Notes under the pieces: model-generated
What the model was told of the DNA's origin: nothing
Database searches by the model: none
What the model saw: the letters and a program-made list of their open reading frames with translations, nothing else
Assembly (NCBI GenBank): GCA_902782655.1
Contig: CACZNY010000051.1
Coordinates: 1-8,132, forward strand
Direction of reading: 5' to 3'
DNA: 8,132 nucleotides
From: an uncultured Lachnospiraceae bacterium
Lineage (GTDB): Bacteria; Bacillota; Clostridia; Lachnospirales; Lachnospiraceae
In this document: in pieces, positions 1 through 5,430 of the stretch
How the letters are laid out: each line of letters opens with the position of its first letter
How positions within the stretch are numbered: position 1 is the stretch's first letter
Translations under genes and position numbers: made by a program

Positions 1-84
1 GTCATCACCCTGAATACAGGGCGCAAATTGATAGTAAAGGAAAGTAGACAAGAAATAAGAAAAATAGTAGAATCTAAGGGTTAG
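1..84 (+). CDS. flbD: FlbD/SwrD family flagellar protein, C-terminal end only (partial)
   Basis: The first 28 codons read open from the window edge and end at TAG (82-84), giving 27 residues that begin VITLNTGRKL and continue with an alternating charged helix (IVKESRQEIRKIVESKG). This matches the C-terminal half of the small FlbD/SwrD (YlzI) family, about 60-75 residues long, whose members carry a 'T-x-T-x-G-x-K-x-x-V-K-E-S' strand-turn followed by a helix. In Bacillus subtilis SwrD raises flagellar motor power, and the gene sits between the hook gene flgE and fliL. Here it lies directly before motA/motB, which fits a role in stator output. The start and N-terminal half are outside the window. 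Identification rests on the short visible tail plus its position, so it is good but not certain. Confidence 0.8.
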   Translation, partial: VITLNTGRKLIVKESRQEIRKIVESKG

Positions 85-143
85 ATTTATACTGTTGTAT
101 TTTTGTATTTTAAATATTTTCATGTTGCAGAAGGTGAATTAAA
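85..143 (+). other. AT-rich spacer between flbD and motA
   Basis: This 59-base gap is the longest non-coding stretch in the window and is visibly richer in A and T than its surroundings (a run from about 95 to 120 is almost all A/T). It ends with the motA ribosome binding site. No pair of -35/-10 boxes with normal spacing is convincing: the TTGTAT-like string at 95-100 is only 10-14 bases from the TAAATA and TATTTT strings at 111-120. There is no sigma-28-type TAAA-N15-GCCGATAA arrangement and no GC-rich hairpin. It may hold a weak promoter or may only be an unstructured leader. Confidence 0.5.
131..136 (+). promoter_or_regulatory. Ribosome binding site deciding the TTG start of motA
   Basis: AAGGTG lies 7 bases before the TTG at 144-146. 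The next in-frame ATG is at codon 26, inside the first membrane region, so this site is what supports the TTG start. Confidence 0.75.
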
Positions 144-944
144 TTGGATTTAGGATCGATAATAGGTCTTGTCGGCTGTATAGCACTGGTTTTTTACGGT
201 ATCGTCGGCTCGAACGGTATGTCAGCCCTTGGAAGCTTCATAGACAGAGATTCAATCATCATCACGATCGGCGGTACGATCATGTGTATTCTGGCTATGA
301 ATACCATTCCAAGCTTCCTTACGGGATTAAAGTCGATCAAACAGATATTCAGCCTGGAAAAATCCGATCCCGGCTCAGTGATAAAGCAGATCATAGATCT
401 GTCTAACGTGGCAAGAAAGGAAGGGCTGCTGTCTTTGGAGGAAGCGGCCACGAATATAGATGATGAATTCCTCAAAAAGGGAATAATGCTTGTGGTCGAC
501 GGTACGGATCCGGATCTCGTAAGAGCCATCATGGAGACCGAAATGACCGGTATCGAGGGCAGGCATAAGGAAAACGCTTCCTTCTGGGAGGATCTCGGAG
601 GAATGGGACCTGCGTGGGGAATGATAGGAACTCTGATCGGACTTATAAACATGCTTAAGAACCTGTCGGATATGGCGGCCTTGGGACCTGCTATGGCCGT
701 GGCTCTGGTCACGACCTTCTACGGCTCCCTGATAGCCAACTGGATCTGCTCGCCCGTGGCTAATAAGCTTAAGAGGAAGAATTCCTCCGAAATGGCAGTC
801 AAGGGGATAATGGTAGAGGGACTCCTTTCCATTCAGGCAGGAGAAAACCCGAGAGTTATAGAAGAGAAGCTTAAGTCGTTCATTTCGCCCGCTGAAAGAG
901 CTGCGATCAATACCGAGGGCGGAGGAGACGGAGGAGAAGGCTGA
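144..944 (+). CDS. motA: MotA-type flagellar stator membrane protein
   Basis: This protein (266 aa, the usual MotA/PomA length) forms the pentameric ring around the MotB dimer. It couples ion flow across the cytoplasmic membrane to torque on FliG in the rotor. Four membrane segments are visible at about residues 3-23, 37-55, 152-172 and 180-204. The cytoplasmic loop holds the FliG-contacting charge pair in the arrangement known from E. coli (R90/E98): here R91 and E99 in RKEGLLSLE. The conserved prolines are P156 (GPAWGMIGT) and P204 (CSPVANKL). T163, T190 and T191 match threonines of sodium-driven PomA. The start is TTG, supported by AAGGTG 7 bases upstream and by the family-typical MDLGSIIGL beginning. 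The Gly/Glu-rich tail (GGGDGGEG) is encoded by purine-rich DNA that also serves as the motB ribosome binding site. The stop overlaps the motB start by one base (TGATG). Confidence 0.96.
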   Translation: MDLGSIIGLVGCIALVFYGIVGSNGMSALGSFIDRDSIIITIGGTIMCILAMNTIPSFLTGLKSIKQIFSLEKSDPGSVIKQIIDLSNVARKEGLLSLEEAATNIDDEFLKKGIMLVVDGTDPDLVRAIMETEMTGIEGRHKENASFWEDLGGMGPAWGMIGTLIGLINMLKNLSDMAALGPAMAVALVTTFYGSLIANWICSPVANKLKRKNSSEMAVKGIMVEGLLSIQAGENPRVIEEKLKSFISPAERAAINTEGGGDGGEG

Positions 945-1915
945 TGGCAAGACAGGCACCACCTGAAGAACCACCTAAGGGCGCCCCCGCGTGGACCGCC
1001 ACATTTGGAGATCTTATGAATCTCCTTCTGTGTTTCTTCGTGCTTCTTTACGCTTTCTCCAGTACTGATGTGGACAAATTTGAAGCCATAGCAGCATCAA
1101 TGTCAAAAGCCTTTTCAATCTTTGATCCCGGAGGCAATTCCGTGGGAGAGGGAGACGCCATAGGAAACGGTGTGTCCCAGCTTTCCAATATATCGGAGAT
1201 GGTAAGCTCCATGGGAAAGAATACCACGGGAAATTCCGAAAATAAGGATTACAACGAAGAAGGAATGGGTGAGGAGACCTTTGAATCAGAAAGCTTCTCC
1301 AAGGATGATCTTTCCAACGGAGAGGAGACAGGCCAGGCTTCGGATGACAGCGACCAGCAGGCGGACGAAAGCCAGAGCGCTGACCAGGAAAAGGAGGCGC
1401 AGATAACTGACGAGCAGGCAAAGCAGCAGCTTGAGGAATCCGGCATAAAGGCGTCGGAGGAGCTTGCCGAGAGGATAGAGGAGTCTGTCAATGAAGAGGA
1501 TCTGTCCAAACAGATTGACATTGATTTCACAAGCCAGTATGTAAGTCTTACGATGAACGGCTCATTGTTATTTGACTCGGGAAGTGCTAAAATAAAAGAC
1601 AGTGCCGAGATAACTCTGGGGAAGGTCGTGAAGATACTTGAAGCATATGCGGGAGGTACCATAGAGATAGAAGGACATACCGATAATGTCCCTATCAGCA
1701 ACTCCCAGTTCAAGAGCAATGACGAGCTGTCGGATGCCAGGGCTCTCAGCGTATTTGAATATCTGAGGGATAATGCCGAGCTTGATCCGGCACTCATTAA
1801 GCATACGGGACGCGGTGATTATGTGCCCATAGCGGACAACGGCACCCCCGAGGGCAGACAGCTGAACAGAAGAGTAGAGATCAGGATATACAATCAGTTA
1901 AGCGACATTACGTGA
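944..1915 (+). CDS. motB: MotB-type stator protein with OmpA-like peptidoglycan-binding domain
   Basis: MotB (323 aa) supplies the ion-binding aspartate of the stator and anchors the complex to peptidoglycan. The single membrane helix spans about residues 17-38. D23 in TFGDLMNLL is the ion-carrying aspartate, equivalent to D32 of E. coli MotB and D24 of Vibrio PomB. C30 follows seven residues later, as in PomB. An amphipathic plug-like stretch follows (about 43-60, DVDKFEAIAASMSKAF). Residues 62-190 form a long low-complexity acidic linker. The OmpA/MotB domain occupies about 195-315, with LLFDSGSAKI, EGHTDNVPI (GHTDN at 244-248), LSDARALSV and LNRRVEIRI, the last contributing the conserved peptidoglycan-contacting arginine. 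The start ATG overlaps the motA stop by one base and is preceded by GGAGGAG, so translation is probably coupled to motA. The linker is longer than in many MotB proteins. Confidence 0.96.
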   Translation: MARQAPPEEPPKGAPAWTATFGDLMNLLLCFFVLLYAFSSTDVDKFEAIAASMSKAFSIFDPGGNSVGEGDAIGNGVSQLSNISEMVSSMGKNTTGNSENKDYNEEGMGEETFESESFSKDDLSNGEETGQASDDSDQQADESQSADQEKEAQITDEQAKQQLEESGIKASEELAERIEESVNEEDLSKQIDIDFTSQYVSLTMNGSLLFDSGSAKIKDSAEITLGKVVKILEAYAGGTIEIEGHTDNVPISNSQFKSNDELSDARALSVFEYLRDNAELDPALIKHTGRGDYVPIADNGTPEGRQLNRRVEIRIYNQLSDIT

Positions 1916-1916
1916 T

Positions 1917-1922
1917 AAGGAG
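1917..1922 (+). promoter_or_regulatory. Ribosome binding site deciding the GTG start of fliL
   Basis: AAGGAG starts just after the motB stop and lies 6 bases before the GTG at 1929-1931. This close match fixes the GTG start. The ATG codons that follow a few residues later (codons 5 and 6) would be worse spaced and would remove the basic N-terminal residues. Confidence 0.8.
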
Positions 1923-1928
1923 CCTGTA

Positions 1929-2462
1929 GTGAAGAAAAATATGATGAGCGTCATAATCATGGCGCTGCTGGTAGTGAATATAGCCATGACGGCGATCATG
2001 ATGTTTACCGTCATCCCCGCCAATAAGAAATCCATAGCTTTAGTGGATCAGGTGGCGGGAGCCATAAAGCTTGATACGGCAGGCGTATCTCCGGAGGGTG
2101 CGGTGAACGGAAATTCCAGAGGAGTGTCCCTTGCTGATACAGCTACTGCCACCATAGAGGAGCAGCAGACCTTCCAGCTCAAAAAGGGCGAGGACGGAAA
2201 GGATCATTATGTCGTATGTACTGTAGCCATCCTCATGGATACCACAAGTCCTGATTATGAAACCTATGGCGTGGATATTCTGGAGACGAGACAGTCGCTG
2301 ATACTTAATGCCCTGTCCGAGACCATAGGCCAGTATACATATGAGGATGTGCAGGCTCTGGGTCAGTCGGGACTTCAGGATGTATGTCTTGAGAGGCTTC
2401 AGGAGACCTTTGGCTCGACCTTTATATACCAGGTGGCCTTCAGCGGGTACATAGTACAGTAA
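1929..2462 (+). CDS. fliL: FliL, flagellar basal body-associated membrane protein
   Basis: FliL is a single-pass membrane protein that surrounds or flanks the stator and helps recruit it or keep it active. The 177-residue product has a basic N-terminus (MKKN), one membrane helix at about residues 6-29, and an extracytoplasmic domain. The domain starts with a low-complexity Gly/Ala/Thr stretch (about 45-75). It continues with the FliL core, where the strand HYVVCTVAILMDT (around residues 91-106) precedes the helical part ETRQSLILNALSETIG and the closing strand FIYQVAFSGYIVQ. The last strand ending in 'V-x-F-S-x-Y-I-V-Q' is typical of the family. The gene starts with GTG 13 bases after motB, and its stop is followed at once by the fliM ribosome binding site. 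Its place between motB and fliM supports the assignment, since sequence conservation in FliL is low. Confidence 0.9.
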   Translation: MKKNMMSVIIMALLVVNIAMTAIMMFTVIPANKKSIALVDQVAGAIKLDTAGVSPEGAVNGNSRGVSLADTATATIEEQQTFQLKKGEDGKDHYVVCTVAILMDTTSPDYETYGVDILETRQSLILNALSETIGQYTYEDVQALGQSGLQDVCLERLQETFGSTFIYQVAFSGYIVQ

Positions 2463-2478
2463 TAAGGAGCAGCGGACT

Positions 2479-3462
2479 ATGGGAGACGTCCTTTCCCAGG
2501 ATGAAATAGATAATCTCTTAAAGGCGCTGAGCAGCGGCGAGATAGATGCCGACGAAATTAAAGAGGATGCGGGCAAGTCCGTAAAGGAATATGACTTTAA
2601 GAGGCCTGCCAAGTTTTCAAAAGAGCATCTGCGTACCCTGGAGATCATATTCGAGCATTACGGCAGACTTGTTTCCACCAATCTGCCTGTATATCTGCGG
2701 AAAACCGTGCAGGTAAGCGTGGTAAACTCGGAGGCTCTGACCTTTTCGGAGTTTACGAACTCCTTAGCTAACCCGGTCATCCTGGGGATAGTAAGCTTCC
2801 AGCCCCTGAACGGAAATATTATGGTGGAACTTGGATCCAATCTTGGCTTTGCCATGGTTGACAGGCTGCTTGGAGGGCAGGGAGATGCCCTGGACAAGAG
2901 CAGGGATTTCTCGGAGATAGAGATGTCCCTTGTGGAAAAGATGATGGCGGTATGCATATCGCTCCTTCGGGAGCCCTGGCGGAACGTGCTGGATCTTAAT
3001 CCGGTGCTGGAGCGGGTGGAGACCAATCCGCAGTTTGCCCAGATCATAGCGCCTACCGAAATGATAGCGATCGTCACCCTTAATATAAGGCTGGGTGATG
3101 TCGAGGGACTCATGAATGTGTGCTTGCCTTATTTCACATTAGAGTCTATCATGGATAAGTTGAATACAAAGTTCTGGTTCTCCACTATGCAGGACAGCTC
3201 GGATGAGGATTATACCGAGCATATGCAGGATATGATCCAGCATGTTTCAGTGCCCATCATAGCGAAGCTTGGAGACAGCTCCATCAGCGTACTGGACTTT
3301 GTGAACCTGCAGATAGGAGATGTCATCAGGCTTTCATCCAAGGTGGATGACGAGATGGACATCTATGTGGGTAATATAAGGAAATTCAAAGGCCTGCCGG
3401 GTGCTACGAAAAAGCTTTACGCCGTCAGGCTTACCGAGATAATCAGAGAGGAGGAGGAATAG
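2479..3462 (+). CDS. fliM: FliM, flagellar motor switch protein
   Basis: FliM (327 aa, usual length) is the C-ring protein that binds CheY-P and passes the signal to FliG. Three parts are visible. Residues 5-14 (LSQDEIDNLL) are the CheY-P-binding EID motif. A flexible acidic stretch (about 18-36) follows. The CheC-like middle domain covers about residues 40-235, opening with YDFKRPAKFSKEHLRTLEII and carrying the FliG-facing GG-x-G loop (GGQG, 132-135). The C-terminal SpoA-type domain (about 252-323) holds VPIIAKLGDSSISVLDF, LQIGDVIRL and a closing strand ending in VRLTEII. The ATG start is preceded by AAGGAG (2464-2469) at 9 bases. The last codons (REEEE) lie in purine-rich DNA containing GAGGAGG (3451-3457), which acts as the ribosome binding site of fliY 6 bases beyond the stop. 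Nothing looks damaged or missing. Confidence 0.97.
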   Translation: MGDVLSQDEIDNLLKALSSGEIDADEIKEDAGKSVKEYDFKRPAKFSKEHLRTLEIIFEHYGRLVSTNLPVYLRKTVQVSVVNSEALTFSEFTNSLANPVILGIVSFQPLNGNIMVELGSNLGFAMVDRLLGGQGDALDKSRDFSEIEMSLVEKMMAVCISLLREPWRNVLDLNPVLERVETNPQFAQIIAPTEMIAIVTLNIRLGDVEGLMNVCLPYFTLESIMDKLNTKFWFSTMQDSSDEDYTEHMQDMIQHVSVPIIAKLGDSSISVLDFVNLQIGDVIRLSSKVDDEMDIYVGNIRKFKGLPGATKKLYAVRLTEIIREEEE

Positions 3463-3468
3463 GCGCAT

Positions 3469-4698
3469 ATGGACGGAATGCTGTCGCAGGATGAAATAAA
3501 CGCCCTGCTTTCCGGTATGGCCGCAGACAGTGACGATACCTCCTCCGGAGGAGATGCAGGAGGAGATGCCTCTGCAGCACCCCCGATGGATGCGGGGGGA
3601 GAAGAGCTTACCGAATTTGAAAAGGATGCCATAGGTGAAGTAGCCAATATAAGCATGGGCACATCGGCTACGACCCTTTATTCACTGGTCAACCGCAAGG
3701 TGGATATCACTACCCCCGAGGTCACGATGTCTACCTGGAATGATATAGTAGATAATTACGAGAAGCCCTGCGTATTCATACAGATACATTACAAGGCGGG
3801 TCTTGACGGATACAATATGCTGATCCTCAGAGAGGATGACGTCAAGATCATTACCGACCTGATGATGGGGGGAGACGGCACCAATACCGATGGTGAGCTG
3901 GGAGAGCTCCATCTTTCGGCCATATCCGAGGCAATGAACCAGATGATGGGATCATCGGCCACCTCGCTCTCATCAATGCTTGGAAGGATGATAGATATAT
4001 CGCCTCCCGAGGCCTCACTTGTGGATCTGACCAACGGAGACCCGAGGGACTATGCGGAGTTCCTTGCAGGAAGGTTCGTAAAGATAGCCTTCAGGATGCA
4101 GATAGGCGATCTTGTTGATTCCACTATCATGCAGCTGTATCCCGTAAGCTTTGCAAAGGAGCTGTATGATCACTTCATAGGAAGCCAGGAAGCAACCTCG
4201 GGAGCAGCACCGCCGCCTCCTGAGCCGGAGTCGGCAGCACCACCGCCGCCACCGGCACCGGATCCCGGTATGGCCGCGGCACCGCCGCCACAGATGGGAT
4301 ATGCCCAGCCACAGGCTCCGCCGCCTCAGATGGGCTATGCCCAGCCTCAGATGGGCTATGCGCCGCCGCCACAGATGGGCTATGCACCACCCATGGGAGC
4401 ACCGGTCAACGTACAGCAGGCACAGTTTGCCACATTCTCCAACGACATCAATCCGATGCAGCCGCAGGAGAATATAGACCTCATAAAGGATGTGCCGCTT
4501 GAGGTCACTGTGGAATTGGGCAGGACAAGAAAGTCAATTAATGATATACTTGATTTTTCACCGGGTACTATCATAGAGCTTGACAAGATCGCAGGAGAGC
4601 CGATAGACGTGCTAGTAAACGGCAAGAACGTGGCCAAGGGCGAGGTCGTCGTTATCGACGAAAGTTTTGGAGTAAGGGTAACTGAAATTATTAAATAA
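3469..4698 (+). CDS. fliY: FliY, FliN-type motor switch protein with CheC-like phosphatase domain
   Basis: FliY (409 aa) replaces FliN in the C-ring of many Firmicutes and also dephosphorylates CheY-P. Residues 5-14 (LSQDEINALL) copy the CheY-P-binding peptide of FliM. The CheC-like domain (about 45-240) carries two phosphatase sites of the form [D/S]-x3-E-x2-N-x21/22-P: D53, E57, N60, P83 and S150, E154, N157, P179. Both appear complete. Between them, GGDG (134-137) corresponds to the FliM GG-x-G loop. Residues 242-315 form a linker that is about one third proline, with four copies of QMGYA. The SpoA/FliN domain (about 338-409) starts near DVPLEVTVELGRTR and ends FGVRVTEIIK. The start ATG lies 6 bases after fliM and uses GAGGAGG inside the fliM 3' end (11-base spacer). 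Many annotation pipelines label such genes fliN. The long linker makes it longer than B. subtilis FliY. Confidence 0.95.
   Translation: MDGMLSQDEINALLSGMAADSDDTSSGGDAGGDASAAPPMDAGGEELTEFEKDAIGEVANISMGTSATTLYSLVNRKVDITTPEVTMSTWNDIVDNYEKPCVFIQIHYKAGLDGYNMLILREDDVKIITDLMMGGDGTNTDGELGELHLSAISEAMNQMMGSSATSLSSMLGRMIDISPPEASLVDLTNGDPRDYAEFLAGRFVKIAFRMQIGDLVDSTIMQLYPVSFAKELYDHFIGSQEATSGAAPPPPEPESAAPPPPPAPDPGMAAAPPPQMGYAQPQAPPPQMGYAQPQMGYAPPPQMGYAPPMGAPVNVQQAQFATFSNDINPMQPQENIDLIKDVPLEVTVELGRTRKSINDILDFSPGTIIELDKIAGEPIDVLVNGKNVAKGEVVVIDESFGVRVTEIIK
4291..4385 (+). repeat. Four imperfect copies of a 14-base coding repeat in the fliY linker
   Basis: CAGATGGGCTATGC occurs at 4327-4340, 4348-4361 and 4372-4385, with a one-base variant (CAGATGGGATATGC) at 4291-4304. 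The spacings are 36, 21 and 24 bases, all multiples of three, so every copy encodes QMGYA (residues 275-279, 287-291, 294-298, 302-306) separated by proline-rich spacers. Such in-frame repeats can gain or lose copies by slippage or recombination and so change linker length without breaking the gene. Confidence 0.9.
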
Positions 4699-4713
4699 GG
4701 AGTTTACAAAATT

Positions 4714-5076
4714 ATGGCAAAGAACATTCTGATCTGTGATGATGCAGCGTTCATGAGGATGATGATCAAGGACATCCTCTCAAAGAATGGCTACAATGTC
4801 GCCGGAGAGGCAGAGAACGGTGCGAAGGCTGTAGAGAAGTACAACGAGCTGAAGCCCGATCTTGTGCTGATGGACATCACGATGCCTGAGATGGACGGCA
4901 TTCAGGCGCTCAAGGCCATTAAGGGCTCTGATCCCGCGGCACTCGTTATCATGTGCTCTGCTATGGGACAGCAGGCAATGGTTATCGAGGCTATCCAGGC
5001 AGGAGCCAAGGATTTCATAGTTAAGCCGTTCCAGGCAGAAAGAGTCTTGGAGGCAGTAAAGAAAGTAGTGGGATGA
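4714..5076 (+). CDS. cheY: CheY, chemotaxis response regulator
   Basis: CheY is a single receiver domain. When phosphorylated by CheA it leaves the receptor array and binds the N-terminal peptides of FliM and FliY to change rotation. The 120-residue protein has every active-site residue: acidic pair D9/D10 (ICDDAAFMR), phosphoacceptor D54 (LVLMDITMPEMDG), switch residue S82 (MCSAMGQ), aromatic switch F101 and lysine K104 followed by P105 (FIVKPF). There is no output domain. AAGGAG (4697-4702), overlapping the fliY stop, lies 11 bases before the ATG. Placement between fliY and fliO is the standard Firmicutes arrangement and puts the signal beside its receivers and its phosphatase. Codon use is cleaner than in fliO next door: only 1 of 11 isoleucines uses ATA, against 6 of 12 in fliO, which suggests higher expression. 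The stop TGA directly abuts the fliO start. Confidence 0.98.
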   Translation: MAKNILICDDAAFMRMMIKDILSKNGYNVAGEAENGAKAVEKYNELKPDLVLMDITMPEMDGIQALKAIKGSDPAALVIMCSAMGQQAMVIEAIQAGAKDFIVKPFQAERVLEAVKKVVG

Positions 5077-5430
5077 TTGGGCTCTGACGGCTTCATTCAG
5101 CTGGTCACTGTCCTTGCTATATTTGCCCTTGTCCTTGCCGTGACATATTTTACCACGAGGCTCGTGGGAGGATATGCCAGGAATAAGGTTGCGACCGGAA
5201 ATATAGAGATCATTGATTCCGCTAAGGTAGCTCCATCCAAGTATATTGCCATAGTACGTACTGCGTCCAAGTACATTGCCGTAGGCATCGGAAAGGATGA
5301 GATAACATATCTCGGCGATATACCTGAGGATTCCATAGTCAGAAGGCAGGATGATGCTTCCGCCTGTGACTTTAAGGAGCTTGTGGAGAAGGCCAAGGCC
5401 AGATTGGGAAAAAAGAATGAGAATACATAG
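5077..5430 (+). CDS. fliO: FliO, flagellar export gate assembly protein
   Basis: FliO (117 aa) is a small membrane protein that helps assemble and stabilise the FliP ring of the export gate. It is not itself part of the mature FliP5Q4R1 core. The sequence shows a short extracytoplasmic N-terminus, one membrane helix (about residues 7-27), a charged boundary (TTRLVGGYARNK), and a small cytoplasmic beta-rich domain (about 42-90, with SKYIAIVRTASKYIAVGIG and ITYLGDI). A basic tail follows (ELVEKAKARLGKKNENT). No in-frame ATG exists, so the TTG directly after the cheY TGA is the most plausible start. It has no strong ribosome binding site (only a GTGGGA-like string just upstream), which implies reinitiation by ribosomes finishing cheY. 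The assignment combines a weakly conserved family with an invariant position between cheY and fliP. Its end overlaps fliP by 14 bases. Confidence 0.88.
   Translation: MGSDGFIQLVTVLAIFALVLAVTYFTTRLVGGYARNKVATGNIEIIDSAKVAPSKYIAIVRTASKYIAVGIGKDEITYLGDIPEDSIVRRQDDASACDFKELVEKAKARLGKKNENT

Noticed and set aside
85..143. A possible sigma-28 or sigma-A promoter in the AT-rich gap before motA.
   Set aside because: The candidate boxes have the wrong spacing and there is no sigma-28-type -10 sequence. The AT-rich run is recorded as a feature without a promoter claim.
194..712. Long open frame on the - strand opposite motA, and similar antisense frames elsewhere (such as 4780-5472 opposite cheY/fliO and 5097-5444 opposite fliO).
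   Set aside because: They lie fully opposite well-conserved genes, and their translations are low-complexity or Ser/Arg-rich without any family motif. They have no convincing ribosome binding site. They are shadows of codon bias in the + strand genes.
3540..3569. A 14-base perfect palindrome (CTCCTCCGGAGGAG) and an 11-base direct repeat (GGAGGAGATGC twice) near the start of fliY, resembling internal ribosome binding sites.
   Set aside because: The ATGs right after the repeats are out of frame with fliY. The next in-frame ATG (3586) is about 20 bases from the nearest such site, too far for a usual internal start. It is best explained by Gly/Asp-rich coding sequence.
5236..5280. A near-perfect 15-base repeat (TCCAAGTATATTGCC and TCCAAGTACATTGCC, 30 bases apart) inside fliO, encoding SKYIA twice.
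   Set aside because: It falls in the beta-rich FliO domain, where paired strands of similar composition are normal. Only two copies occur and nothing suggests a mobile or regulatory role.
5351..5416. Upstream ATG giving fliP 22 extra N-terminal residues.
   Set aside because: It would place a proline/arginine-rich stretch before a classical signal peptide and overlap fliO by 80 bases. The ATG at 5417 fits secretion and operon spacing better.
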